NCBI RefSeq assembly: GCF_002355895.1
Contig: NZ_AP017652.1
Span: forward strand, 1,645,001 to 1,709,000
Direction of reading: 5' to 3'
DNA length: 64,000 nt
From: Streptococcus sp. NPS 308
Lineage (GTDB): Bacteria; Bacillota; Bacilli; Lactobacillales; Streptococcaceae
How positions within the stretch are numbered: position 1 is the stretch's first letter; each line of letters starts with the position of its first letter. Below are positions 9,507 to 17,877 of this stretch, one piece after another. The notes under the pieces are model-generated. The model saw nothing but the letters and a program-made list of their open reading frames with translations. It ran no database searches and had not been told where the DNA came from. The translations under genes were made by a program, and so were the position numbers.

Positions 9507-9872
9507 TTATTCTCCTACAACTTTGATATTTTGAATGTAGACATTCACAGTCTGAGCAGTAATTCCTAGTTGGTTTTCCAAACTAAAACGAACGCTCTCT
9601 TGGATGTTTTTTGAGACTTCACTAATCTTTGTTCCGTAGCTCAACACGGTATAAACATCAACTGCAATGCTGCCATCTTCGGCTGCTTTTACGACAACGC
9701 CTTTTGCATAATTTTCCTTACCAAGAAGGGCTTGGAAATTATCTTTGAGGGCATTTTTACTAGCCATACCGACCACACCAAAAATCTCAGTTGCTGCACC
9801 ACCTACAACGGTTGCAATCACTTCATCTGTCAGTTCGATTTGACCATCTTTTGTATTAATTTTTACAGTCAT
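9507..9872 (-). CDS. Asp23/Gls24 family envelope-stress protein (YloU-like)
   Basis: A 121-residue cytoplasmic protein of the Asp23/Gls24 family, with the characteristic start of the domain (DEVIATVVGGAATEIFGVVGM) and a C-terminal VNVYIQNIKV strand. It directly precedes the fatty acid kinase, which is the usual place of YloU. Family members are linked to envelope homeostasis, but the biochemical role is not established. It is probably the first gene of a three-gene operon with a recognisable promoter at 9901-9929. Confidence 0.88.
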   Translation of the reverse strand: MTVKINTKDGQIELTDEVIATVVGGAATEIFGVVGMASKNALKDNFQALLGKENYAKGVVVKAAEDGSIAVDVYTVLSYGTKISEVSKNIQESVRFSLENQLGITAQTVNVYIQNIKVVGE

Positions 9873-9900
9873 TTTTTTTACCTCAAATTGTTGATACTCT

Positions 9901-9929
9901 ATTTTATCATATTTCAGCCCAAGTGTAAA
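9901..9929 (-). promoter_or_regulatory. Promoter of the asp23-fakA operon
   Basis: A minus-strand -35 TTTACA (9924-9929), a 17-bp spacer and a -10 TAAAAT (9901-9906), about 30 bp before the asp23 start. Confidence 0.55.
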
Positions 9930-9995
9930 AGCAGAATGCTGTATCGGCGGATATTTACTCTATTTTTCAAATGGTTTTATACTTAGAGCAAAAGA

Positions 9996-10016
9996 AAAAG
10001 ACCAGTTAGGTCTTTT
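9996..10016 (-). terminator. rpmB terminator
   Basis: An 8-bp stem AAAAGACC/GGTCTTTT with a 5-nt loop, followed on the minus strand by TTTTCTTTTG, right after the rpmB stop codon. Confidence 0.75.
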
Positions 10017-10024
10017 CATTTTTA

Positions 10025-10213
10025 TTAAACGCGTTCAACTTTACCTGATTTCAAAGCACGAGCTGAAGCCCAAACTTTTTTAGGTTTACCATCAATAAGA
10101 ACAGTAACTTTTTGAAGGTTTGGTTTTACGGCACGTTTTGTTTGGTTCATCGCGTGTGAACGGTTGTTTCCTGATACAGTCTTACGACCTGTAAAGTAAC
10201 ATACTTTAGCCAT
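10025..10213 (-). CDS. rpmB: 50S ribosomal protein L28
   Basis: A 62-residue basic protein beginning [23 protein letters not shown], the typical L28 N-terminus, and ending [11 protein letters not shown]. It binds 23S rRNA in the large subunit. It has its own promoter (10272-10300) and terminator and diverges from nothing nearby, so it is probably monocistronic. The ribosome site AGGAGGAAAACACA precedes the ATG. Confidence 0.96.
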   Translation of the reverse strand: MAKVCYFTGRKTVSGNNRSHAMNQTKRAVKPNLQKVTVLIDGKPKKVWASARALKSGKVERV

Positions 10214-10271
10214 TGTGTTTTCCTCCTATTAGATCTAATATAGCGGATGTGCTAGCACCACATACCGTACT

Positions 10272-10300
10272 ATGTTATCACACTTTCTCTATTTTGGCAA
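10272..10300 (-). promoter_or_regulatory. rpmB promoter
   Basis: A minus-strand -35 TTGCCA (10295-10300), a 17-bp spacer and a -10 TAACAT (10272-10277). The ~60-nt leader contains the small palindrome GTGCTAGCAC. Confidence 0.5.
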
Positions 10301-10318
10301 GGGAATTAGGAGACTTTT

Positions 10319-10993
10319 TTATTTAACATAGACAACTCCAAGTTTACCAAAGGCCACTTCTCCACGAATAATCAAAGTTTTACTAGTCGGCGCTAGAGGA
10401 GCGTCCGCCTTAGCTGCGCCAAAGGATGTTTCTACTTTCAAGTCTACACGCCAGTGTTGTGGAACATAGACGGTTGCATTACCAAAAGCCACTTCGATAT
10501 TCAGAGTAGCAAAATCACCTAACATCTCTGCATTATCATAGTAGATTTTTGCATCTCCAAAAGCGACTTCAACTTGGTCATCTACAAGATCTTGATCTTG
10601 TTTATAAAAGGTTCCACTACCAAAAGCGACTTCCTTATCTGTGACGACTGTTCGCTCACTGTTGTACCACCATTTTTTGCCGTACCAAAACTTACTTGAA
10701 TGCGTCAGATAGCCAACTCCTAGCACTGCTAAGATACTAGCCCAAAACAAAGACTGGTTTGGAATAGGAAAAATGTTATAAAAATGATTCGCAATCATTA
10801 AGGCTACTAGAGCGGTAAAAACTGCTGATGTTAGATGACGACGAAGCAAAGCTTCAACTGATTGGTAAGCAAAAAAGGCAATACCAATCAAAGGCCATAT
10901 TTTGCCATCCAAAGAAGGGATTCCAAAATTCCCTTGCAGCAAGATCCAAGCTGCTAAAACCAATAAAACAATACCAAATGCTTTCTTTTTCAT
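10319..10993 (-). CDS. LiaF-like membrane protein
   Basis: A 224-residue protein with about four N-terminal membrane segments (residues ~5-110). The soluble C-terminal domain has four copies of a VAFG/SFGxA-type beta motif (EVAFGSGTFY, EVAFGDAKIYY, EVAFGNATVYV, EVAFGKLGVVY). This is the layout of LiaF and the cell-wall-active-antibiotic response family. It follows the LytTR regulator with a 5-bp gap, so the two are co-transcribed. I infer it senses or modulates membrane stress signalling through that regulator. It is not next to liaSR here, so it is a paralogue rather than LiaF of LiaFSR. Confidence 0.8.
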   Translation of the reverse strand: MKKKAFGIVLLVLAAWILLQGNFGIPSLDGKIWPLIGIAFFAYQSVEALLRRHLTSAVFTALVALMIANHFYNIFPIPNQSLFWASILAVLGVGYLTHSSKFWYGKKWWYNSERTVVTDKEVAFGSGTFYKQDQDLVDDQVEVAFGDAKIYYDNAEMLGDFATLNIEVAFGNATVYVPQHWRVDLKVETSFGAAKADAPLAPTSKTLIIRGEVAFGKLGVVYVK

Positions 10994-10998
10994 GTTTT

Positions 10999-11445
10999 TT
11001 ACCTCATGTTTCTTAGATTTTCTTTTAGGAGGGATTGGTAATGTCGTGAGACATGAACCTCCTTGTGCGTCTGATAAAAGGAAATGGTGCCCGTTCCTGA
11101 AAAGGACTTGTCCACTGAGTAAATCTGACGAATGTTTGCGATAGTCGACTTGGATACTCGGCTAAAATAGCGGGGCAGGATAGACTCTAACTCATAAAGC
11201 TTGAGTCGAACCTCGTAGGCTTCTTTCTGGGTGTGGGCGTAAATCTTGCTACCTTCTGTCTCAAAAAAGAGAATTTCTGCCAAGTCTAAGTAGTACTCAC
11301 CCGTCCCCTTATAAAAGATCAACCTAGGAGCCTTGATTTCTTGCAAGAGTCGTTGCAAGTCCGCAATTTCATCTGTCAAAACAGGTGTCTTGATGACAAT
11401 TTCAGTTTCTTCTAAATTGCCATCAACCTCAATTCGTAACTTCAT
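10999..11445 (-). CDS. LytTR-domain DNA-binding regulator (no receiver domain)
   Basis: A 148-residue protein whose C-terminal half is a LytTR domain: YYLDLAEILFFETEGSKIYAHT, then LPRYFSRVSKSTIANI, FSGTGTISFY and VSRHYQSLLKENL. The N-terminus is not a response-regulator receiver, so no phosphorelay is evident. The ATG at 11445 is preferred over the GTG one codon upstream because it lies 5 nt after GGAG. It forms a two-gene operon with the LiaF-like membrane protein, a pairing of stand-alone LytTR regulators with membrane partners found in streptococci. Confidence 0.85.
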   Translation of the reverse strand: MKLRIEVDGNLEETEIVIKTPVLTDEIADLQRLLQEIKAPRLIFYKGTGEYYLDLAEILFFETEGSKIYAHTQKEAYEVRLKLYELESILPRYFSRVSKSTIANIRQIYSVDKSFSGTGTISFYQTHKEVHVSRHYQSLLKENLRNMR

Positions 11446-11558
11446 CACATCTCCTTTCTGACTCTACTATATCAAAGCTAAGTTAGGAATACAAGGGCAA
11501 AAAAGCAAGTGGTCAATTTGAAGCAGTAAGTGGTTGTAGGACTAGCTTAACTTACATG

Positions 11559-12062
11559 TCAAAATAAGAAGAAAAGGAATCCCCACACCAGACCACAAGC
11601 ATAGCCAACCAAGACATCCTTGGGATAATGAACACCACCTAGTACTCGGACCAAGGCTAAGACTCCTGAGTAAATAAGCAAGATCGTTCCGATCAAAGTC
11701 CAAGCATGGAAACAGGCCATGGAGATGATAGTTGCCGAAAAGACATGGCGACTAGGCATCGACTGTCCCGAACTATCCTTGTCAAGCAAGGGGGCGATGT
11801 CCCAAGTTTCGTAGGGGCGTGGGTGATTGATTTTCTTACGAAACAGGGACAAGATCACAAAACCTGTAGCGGGGACAAGCAAATAGACCCCAACTTGCTG
11901 ACCAAATCCTAGCTGCAGGTAAGTAGTGACTAGCAAGGTCAGATAGACCAGGGGCATAGCTACTGTCATCAAACGATTGAAACTAAGCAATAGAAATAAA
12001 AGGGTGGGATGGCTAGTTAGTTTGGAGCTAAGGTTGCTATACCATTCTTGATAATTTTTCAT
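11559..12062 (-). CDS. PAP2-family membrane phosphatase
   Basis: A 167-residue integral membrane protein with the three acid-phosphatase motifs: KKINHPRPY (K-x6-RP type), PSRHVFSA with the catalytic His, and RVLGGVHYPKDVLVG with the nucleophilic His and partner Asp. Such enzymes dephosphorylate lipid pyrophosphates, for example undecaprenyl pyrophosphate or phosphatidylglycerol phosphate, on the outer face of the membrane. The substrate cannot be told from the sequence. It stands alone, with no close operon partner. Confidence 0.85.
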   Translation of the reverse strand: MKNYQEWYSNLSSKLTSHPTLLFLLLSFNRLMTVAMPLVYLTLLVTTYLQLGFGQQVGVYLLVPATGFVILSLFRKKINHPRPYETWDIAPLLDKDSSGQSMPSRHVFSATIISMACFHAWTLIGTILLIYSGVLALVRVLGGVHYPKDVLVGYACGLVWGFLFFLF

Positions 12063-12133
12063 GTATACTTCTCATTATCATTTTATTTTTACCTCTAGGT
12101 GAGGCGCTTGTCTTCTAGTATAGTGCAGAAAAA

Positions 12134-12151
12134 GAAGGCCGTCAAGCCTTC
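12134..12151 (-). terminator. Terminator of the MarR/ABC exporter operon
   Basis: GAAGGC/GCCTTC stem with a 6-nt loop followed by TTTTTC on the minus strand, just past the second ABC gene. Confidence 0.65.
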
Positions 12152-12157
12152 CGAGGT

Positions 12158-13918
12158 TTATTCTTCTGCATCATCTTCTGTAAATTGACTATTGTACAAG
12201 TCGGCGTAGAAGCCAGCTTGGGCCATCAGGTCCTCGTGATTGCCTTGTTCAATGATATTTCCATCTTTCATGACAAGAATCAAGTCGGCATTTCGGATAG
12301 TAGACAAGCGGTGGGCGATGACAAAGGAAGTTCGACCCTCCATCAAACGGTCCATGGCTTTTTGAATCAACTCCTCTGTACGTGTGTCGACTGAGGATGT
12401 CGCCTCGTCCAAAATCAAGAGTGGTGCGTCCTTGAGCAAGGCACGAGCGATAGTCAAGAGCTGTTTCTGTCCAACAGACAAGGTCACAGTGTCATCCAAA
12501 ATAGTATCGTAGCCATCTGGCAAAGTCATGATAAAGTGGTGAATTCCCACAGCCTTGCTGGCTTCCATCATTCGTTCATCACTGATGTCTATCTGATTGT
12601 AGATGAGATTTTCTCGAATGGTTCCTTCAAAGAGCCAAGTGTCCTGCAAAACCATTGAAAAGGCATCGTGCACTTCTGAGCGCTTTATGTCCTTAGTATC
12701 CACACCATCGATACGGATACTTCCCTTATCAATCTCATAGAATTTCATCAAAAGATTGACAATGGTTGTCTTACCAGCCCCAGTCGGTCCAACAATGGCA
12801 ACCTTTTGACCAGCATGAGCTGTCGCAGAGAAGTCATGGATGATGGTGCGTTCTGGTGTATAGCCAAAGGACACCTGATCAAAGACCACTTCACCTTTCA
12901 TGTTGGTTAATTGTCTTTCCTTATGAGATTCATCTGCCATTTCCTCTTCATCTAGAAATTCGAAGACACGTCCCATGGCTGCGCTAGCCTGTTGAAGACT
13001 GGTAATTCCTTGGGCAATTTGAGAAAGGGGTTGAGAAAAGATACGCACGTAAGCCATAAAGGCAACGATAATCCCGATACTGATGTGCCCATTCAATGCC
13101 AAGGCTGCACCAACGATAATCACCAAGACGTAGCTAAAGTTTCCAATGAATATCATGATTGGCATCATAATTCCTGAAATAAACTGAGACTTCCAGATAC
13201 TGTCATATAGACGATGATTTAATTTCGCAAATTCTTCTTTAGTGCTCTCGATAGCATTGTAGCTAGCCACCACATTATGGCCAGAGTACATTTCTTCCAC
13301 ATAGCCATTTACAGCTGCCAAATCCTGTTGCTGACTCTTAAAAAAGCCCTGTGACTTGCCCATAAAGACGGACACGAAAACGAAACCGATAAGAGTTGAA
13401 ACAACTGTTACCAGTGCCAAAATCCAGTTCATGCCAAACATGGTAATCAAAACAGCAATCAACAAGAAACTAGCTGAGATAACTGTCCCTAGACTTTGGT
13501 TAAGAGACTGAGCTGCTGTATCCACATCATTGGTCACGCGCGAAAGGGTATCCCCTTGAGAATGACGGTCAAAATAGCCTAGAGGCAAGCGATTGATTTT
13601 TTCAGCGATAGCCTTCCGCAAACGTTGTGAAAAATGTTGGATACTAGTTGAAAAAATGTAGGCTTGTGTATAGTTAAGGATAATACCAAGTACATAAAGG
13701 ATAACCAAAAAGCTAGCAATACTTGACACAGCCTCCAGGTCAATTCCAGTCATCAAGCCATCTGAGATTAAGTTGGTGATTTCTTTTATCTTGGTTGGTC
13801 CATACACCGTGATGATACTAGAACATACAGCCGCCACAACTGCGACTAGTAGGGGAAGTTGGAGACCTGCTAGAAAAGGTCTACACTGTTTCCATAAGGA
13901 CATTTTCTTATTTTCCAT
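12158..13918 (-). CDS. ABC exporter half-transporter, canonical-Walker-B subunit
   Basis: A 586-residue type IV ABC half-transporter: six-helix membrane domain (to about residue 320), then a nucleotide-binding domain with Walker A GPTGAGKTT, signature LSVGQ, and Walker B LLILDE with the catalytic Glu. The start at 13918 (MENKKM) follows GGAGGAATTGGAAC and overlaps the upstream gene by 11 bp; a longer frame to 13972 is less likely. The signature is degenerate (V for G). With its partner, which has a degenerate Walker B, it should form a heterodimeric multidrug-type exporter of the LmrCD/EfrCD kind. Substrate unknown. Confidence 0.9.
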   Translation of the reverse strand: MENKKMSLWKQCRPFLAGLQLPLLVAVVAAVCSSIITVYGPTKIKEITNLISDGLMTGIDLEAVSSIASFLVILYVLGIILNYTQAYIFSTSIQHFSQRLRKAIAEKINRLPLGYFDRHSQGDTLSRVTNDVDTAAQSLNQSLGTVISASFLLIAVLITMFGMNWILALVTVVSTLIGFVFVSVFMGKSQGFFKSQQQDLAAVNGYVEEMYSGHNVVASYNAIESTKEEFAKLNHRLYDSIWKSQFISGIMMPIMIFIGNFSYVLVIIVGAALALNGHISIGIIVAFMAYVRIFSQPLSQIAQGITSLQQASAAMGRVFEFLDEEEMADESHKERQLTNMKGEVVFDQVSFGYTPERTIIHDFSATAHAGQKVAIVGPTGAGKTTIVNLLMKFYEIDKGSIRIDGVDTKDIKRSEVHDAFSMVLQDTWLFEGTIRENLIYNQIDISDERMMEASKAVGIHHFIMTLPDGYDTILDDTVTLSVGQKQLLTIARALLKDAPLLILDEATSSVDTRTEELIQKAMDRLMEGRTSFVIAHRLSTIRNADLILVMKDGNIIEQGNHEDLMAQAGFYADLYNSQFTEDDAEE

Positions 13919-15677
13919 GTTCCAATTCCTCCTTCGATAGTTGTGAATAGGCAATTTCTTGGTAAACTTCATTGGTAGCTAGAAGTTCCTTGTGGGTGCC
14001 TTGTCCCACGACTTTACCTTGATCCAAAACTATGATTAGGTCAGCATCCATAATGGTAGAAATCCGTTGCGCTACGATGAGCTTGGTCATGGATTGTGTT
14101 TTCTCTGCTAGTTCTTGGCGCAGGTTCCGGTCTGTCTTGTAGTCCAAGGCCGAGAAGGAATCATCAAAAATGAGAATTTCAGGCTTACGAGCCAAGGCGC
14201 GTGCAATGGCCAAACGTTGTCTTTGACCTCCTGAGAAGTTGGTCCCGCCTTGGGCCACTTCTGAAGCTAGGCCTGCTTCTTTATCCTCGATAAAGGTTTT
14301 AGACTGAGCCAATTCCAGAGCTTGCCACATAGCAGCTTCGCTTAGAGGACTTTCTTGACTCTGACCAAAGTCTAAGTTTCCCTTAACATCTCCAGAAAAG
14401 AGCACAGCTTTTTGAGGGATATAGCCGACTTTATTGCGCAAATCTTCCAAGTCGTAATCTTGCACATTGACACCGTCGACTAAGATTTGACCAGCTGAGA
14501 CATCATAAAAACGAGGCAAGAGATTAACAAGTGTCGATTTCCCTGAACCAGTTGAACCAATAAAAGCAATGGTTTGCCCTGCTTCGGCTTTGAAAGTAAC
14601 CTGTTCCACAACTGCTTCTGAGTTTTGAGAGTAGCGGAAGGTTACATCACGGAATTCCACTTGACCTTTCACAGAAGGGTTTGCCGTCTGTGGGTGACTA
14701 GGATTTTTAATAGAAGAATGCAGATCCAATACTTGATTGATACGCCCAGCAGAAACCAAGGTACGAGGAAGGACGATAAAGAGAGCACCCATGAGCAAGA
14801 AGCCCATTACGACTTGCATGGCATAGGACATGAAGACCACCATATCGCTAAAAAGGGGCAGACGTTCTGTCAAGCTAGCATCGTTGATGATATAGGCTCC
14901 AATCCAGTAAATAGCTAAACTCAAGCCACTCGAAATCCCCATCATAATGGGATTCATAATGGCCATCAAACGGTTGACAAAGAGATTAAGTCGAGTCACC
15001 TCATCATTGGCTTCTTCGAATTTCTTGTCTTGATAATCCTCAGCATTATAGGCACGAACAACTCGAATCCCTGTCAGACTTTCACGGGTGATGCTATTGA
15101 GTTTATCTGTCAACTTCTGGATGACAGATTGTTTTGGAAAGGCAAGAGTCATGAGAACAGTGGTCATCAAAACATTGACGATAACAGCAACCACTACTGC
15201 CCAGAGCCAGTATTCAGACTTGCCAAGGATTTTTCCAATGGCCCAGATAGCCATAATCGGCCCACGAGTAACCACTTGCAAGCCCATGGTAAAGAGCATC
15301 TGTACCTGGGTAATATCATTGGTCGTCCGAGTCAAGAGACTAGGAATAGAGAAACGTTTAATTTCTGTCTGAGAATAATCTAATACACGATTAAAAATAT
15401 CACTACGTAGATGAGCCGTATAGGAGGCTGCAACACGAGCCGCAAAAAATCCCACTGTTACGGATGTTAGAAAGGCCAAAAGTGACAAGCCCATCATCTT
15501 AAGGGCTGGTGACCAAAGCTCTCCCAACTCCGTACCTGGTGTTCCAAGTAATGCTGTAATTTCTGAAATATAAGTCGGTACTTCTAACTCGAGATAGACC
15601 GAGAAACAGGTAAAAAGAACAGTCAGGAGAATCATGCCCCATTCTTTTCCTGTAATACGTTTAGCGAGTTTCTTCAT
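13908..15677 (-). CDS. ABC exporter half-transporter, degenerate-Walker-B subunit
   Basis: A 589-residue half-transporter: membrane domain then NBD with Walker A GSTGSGKST, intact signature FSGGQRQRL, and Walker B ILIFDD. The catalytic Glu is replaced by Asp, so its own ATP site should be non-hydrolytic. This is complementary to the neighbour, so the pair has one active site (neighbour Walker motifs plus this FSGGQ) and one degenerate site. Starts overlap: 17 bp with the MarR gene upstream and 11 bp with the second ABC gene downstream, showing a tight operon. Confidence 0.9.
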   Translation of the reverse strand: MKKLAKRITGKEWGMILLTVLFTCFSVYLELEVPTYISEITALLGTPGTELGELWSPALKMMGLSLLAFLTSVTVGFFAARVAASYTAHLRSDIFNRVLDYSQTEIKRFSIPSLLTRTTNDITQVQMLFTMGLQVVTRGPIMAIWAIGKILGKSEYWLWAVVVAVIVNVLMTTVLMTLAFPKQSVIQKLTDKLNSITRESLTGIRVVRAYNAEDYQDKKFEEANDEVTRLNLFVNRLMAIMNPIMMGISSGLSLAIYWIGAYIINDASLTERLPLFSDMVVFMSYAMQVVMGFLLMGALFIVLPRTLVSAGRINQVLDLHSSIKNPSHPQTANPSVKGQVEFRDVTFRYSQNSEAVVEQVTFKAEAGQTIAFIGSTGSGKSTLVNLLPRFYDVSAGQILVDGVNVQDYDLEDLRNKVGYIPQKAVLFSGDVKGNLDFGQSQESPLSEAAMWQALELAQSKTFIEDKEAGLASEVAQGGTNFSGGQRQRLAIARALARKPEILIFDDSFSALDYKTDRNLRQELAEKTQSMTKLIVAQRISTIMDADLIIVLDQGKVVGQGTHKELLATNEVYQEIAYSQLSKEELEHGK

Positions 15678-16122
15678 TCTCTCCTCCTATCTTCTCAACA
15701 TTTTCTTGCAACTGACCGAGAACCTTTTCAAAGATAACGAGATTCTCTTCGGAAATGCCTTCAAGTAAACTACGGTCAATTCGATCAAAGAATGATTTGA
15801 TTTGATTTATTTGAGAGCGTGATTTTTCGGTCAAATGAACAAATTTTGCCCGTTTATCACTTGGACTCGTCTCCAACTCCACCAAACCATTTTGTACCAT
15901 GCGCTTGACTAGATTACTCGCAACAGATTTGGTAATATTGAGTTCCTGCTCGATATCCTTAATCAGGACTAGTTCCTCTTTTTGTTCACAATGATCTAAA
16001 AAACGCAGAACCTGCCCTTGCGGTCCACCCATAAATTCAATGCCACATCGCTTGGCTTCCTTTTGCACCATGAGGTGAACCTGATGCCCAAAACGTTTAA
16101 AGACCAAAATTGGTTTATCCAT
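15661..16122 (-). CDS. MarR-family repressor of the ABC exporter operon
   Basis: A 153-residue winged-helix protein with the MarR layout: helical N-terminus, KDIEQELNITKSVASNLVKRMVQNGLVE recognition region, then the wing PSDKRAKFVHLT. It is the first gene of the operon with both exporter subunits, overlapping the next gene by 17 bp. Three 14-bp near-palindromes bracket its promoter, so it likely autoregulates and derepresses the exporter when a ligand binds. Confidence 0.9.
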   Translation of the reverse strand: MDKPILVFKRFGHQVHLMVQKEAKRCGIEFMGGPQGQVLRFLDHCEQKEELVLIKDIEQELNITKSVASNLVKRMVQNGLVELETSPSDKRAKFVHLTEKSRSQINQIKSFFDRIDRSLLEGISEENLVIFEKVLGQLQENVEKIGGENEETR

Positions 16123-16148
16123 ATCTGCTTCCTCTCAAATAAAAAATA

Positions 16149-16233
16149 GTTCTCTTGAGAACAATTAAGTTTCCATGAGAACTATTTTATCATTTTCAGA
16201 AAAGATGTCAAGAAAAAAGTTTTCATGAGAACT
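16149..16233 (-). promoter_or_regulatory. MarR promoter with three operator copies
   Basis: A minus-strand promoter has -35 TTGACA (16207-16212), a 17-bp spacer and -10 TAAAAT (16184-16189). Three related 14-bp palindromes lie around it: GTTCTCTTGAGAAC (16149-16162, perfect), GTTTCCATGAGAAC (16169-16182, next to the -10) and GTTTTCATGAGAAC (16220-16233, upstream of the -35). Centre spacings are 20 and 51 bp, close to whole helical turns. Confidence 0.75.
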
Positions 16234-16247
16234 ATCCTGGTCAGAAT

Positions 16248-16276
16248 TGACATTAGCAGATATTTTCTCTATAATA
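16248..16276 (+). promoter_or_regulatory. Promoter of the divergent membrane-protein gene
   Basis: A consensus plus-strand -35 TTGACA (16248-16253), a 17-bp spacer and -10 TATAAT (16271-16276). The third MarR-type operator ends 14 bp upstream, so this promoter may share the regulator. Confidence 0.75.
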
Positions 16277-16333
16277 AGCACTAACTACTGTGGATTGATA
16301 TCCATTCACTCGATGAAGGGAGAAAACTTTCAA

Positions 16334-17017
16334 ATGAAACCAGAAGAACAAAAAGTTTTAGGGATTTTGGCAACCATTTTTGGAGCCATCGCACTTTTAG
16401 GATCCTGGATCCCGTTTATTAACTACCCATCGTTGTTCATCGGCATCGTCGCATTTATCTTGGGGATTATCGGCCTTATCGTTAACCTCAAAAAACGAAA
16501 AACAATGGCCATTATCGGAACAGCTCTATCAATTGCTTCTATTGTCCTTTTCTTTACAACCCAGATACTGTACGCTAATGTCTACAATGATTTTGTCAGG
16601 GAATTTAACCGCTCCTACAGAGAGGCCAGTGCCTCAATGGAACGCGAAGAAGAAAGTGACTTGACAGATGATAGCAGTGATTTCATCCCTGAAGAGGAGG
16701 AAGAGGATTCCTTCACTTGGACCCAAAAAGAGTTTGACGACTTAATCGAAGGTGACCTTGACAACAAAGGAAAAGGTGGCACCAACTACAAGGATATTAT
16801 CAAAAAACACGGACTGCCAGACTCCGAGTTTGACTCCACTATCGGAGGTTATAATACGAGAAAAATCACCTATATCTCCATTGGTGACAAAATTAAGACG
16901 GTTACCCTAACTTTTGCAAAACAGGACAATGGACAGCTCCTGCTCGTCCAAAAACATGCAGTCGGTCTAGGTCTAGGGAAAAGCAAGCAACAAAACGATT
17001 CTGAAAGCAGAGTCTGA
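16334..17017 (+). CDS. Small membrane protein with acidic linker and extracellular domain
   Basis: A 227-residue protein. Residues ~7-80 hold three hydrophobic segments resembling the DUF4190 module. An acidic linker (EREEESDLTDD, then EEEEED) leads to a soluble C-terminal domain containing FDDLIEGDLDNKGKGGTNYKDI, similar to small lipoprotein domains whose function is not settled. The start MKPEEQ at 16334 follows AAGGGAG with a rather long 11-nt gap; upstream in-frame starts overlap the promoter. It has its own strong promoter, facing away from the MarR operon. Function unknown. Confidence 0.7.
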   Translation: MKPEEQKVLGILATIFGAIALLGSWIPFINYPSLFIGIVAFILGIIGLIVNLKKRKTMAIIGTALSIASIVLFFTTQILYANVYNDFVREFNRSYREASASMEREEESDLTDDSSDFIPEEEEEDSFTWTQKEFDDLIEGDLDNKGKGGTNYKDIIKKHGLPDSEFDSTIGGYNTRKITYISIGDKIKTVTLTFAKQDNGQLLLVQKHAVGLGLGKSKQQNDSESRV

Positions 17018-17028
17018 GCTCCAATATA

Positions 17029-17061
17029 AAAAGCGAACAGACTTAATAGCTGTTCGCTTTT
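17029..17061. terminator. Bidirectional terminator between the membrane protein gene and yebC
   Basis: AAAAGCGAACAG/CTGTTCGCTTTT, a perfect 12-bp stem, with A/T tracts on both sides; it serves both converging genes. Confidence 0.8.
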
Positions 17062-17064
17062 CTA

Positions 17065-17781
17065 TTAGAATCCATCCACATTGGTATAGATCTTTTGTAC
17101 ATCTTCGTCGTCTTCAAGGACGATGTAAAGTTTTTCAAAAGTTTCAAGGTCTTCACCTGACAACTCCACTTCTGACTGAGGAATCATCTCAAGTTCAGTC
17201 ACTTGGAATTCTTCAATACCAGACTCACGCAAAGCAACGATAGCCTTGTGAAGGTCAGTTGGAGCTGTGTAAACAGTGATGGTTCCTTCTTCTGCTTCTA
17301 CATCGTCTACATCGACATCTGCTTCAAGCAAGAGTTCAAAGATGGCATCCGCATCTTCACCAGCAAATACAATAACACCCTTGTTGTCAAAGAGGTAAGA
17401 AACTGAACCTGAAGCACCCATGTTTCCGCCATTTTTACCAAAGGCAGCACGGACATTGGCTGCGGTACGGTTAACGTTTGACGTCAAGGTGTCAACGATC
17501 AGCATAGAACCGTTTGGTCCAAATCCTTCGTAACGTCCTTCTGTAAAGGTTTCGTCTGTGTTTCCTTTTGCTTTATCAATCGCTTTATCGATAACATGTT
17601 TTGGCACTTGGGCTTGTTTAGCACGGTCGATAACAAATTTCAAAGCAGTGTTTGATTCTGGGTCTGGATCACCTTTTTTAGCTGCTACATAGATTTCTAC
17701 ACCAAATTTTGCATATACTTTAGAGTTAGCTCCATCTTTAGCCGTTTTCTTGGCTACGATATTGGCCCATTTACGTCCCAT
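17065..17781 (-). CDS. YebC/PmpR-family protein
   Basis: A 238-residue protein of the YebC/TACO1 family, beginning [21 protein letters not shown] and containing [27 protein letters not shown], both highly conserved. Family members were first described as transcription regulators and more recently as ribosome-associated factors easing polyproline translation; the sequence alone does not decide between these. It is monocistronic with an intrinsic terminator. Confidence 0.92.
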   Translation of the reverse strand: MGRKWANIVAKKTAKDGANSKVYAKFGVEIYVAAKKGDPDPESNTALKFVIDRAKQAQVPKHVIDKAIDKAKGNTDETFTEGRYEGFGPNGSMLIVDTLTSNVNRTAANVRAAFGKNGGNMGASGSVSYLFDNKGVIVFAGEDADAIFELLLEADVDVDDVEAEEGTITVYTAPTDLHKAIVALRESGIEEFQVTELEMIPQSEVELSGEDLETFEKLYIVLEDDEDVQKIYTNVDGF

Positions 17782-17877
17782 TAGGAATCTCCTTTTTTCA
17801 CATTTTAATCTTTCTTATTATAACACAAGTTCATCTGATTTTCACTAGAGGAAATGGATTTTCTTTCGTAAATCCAG

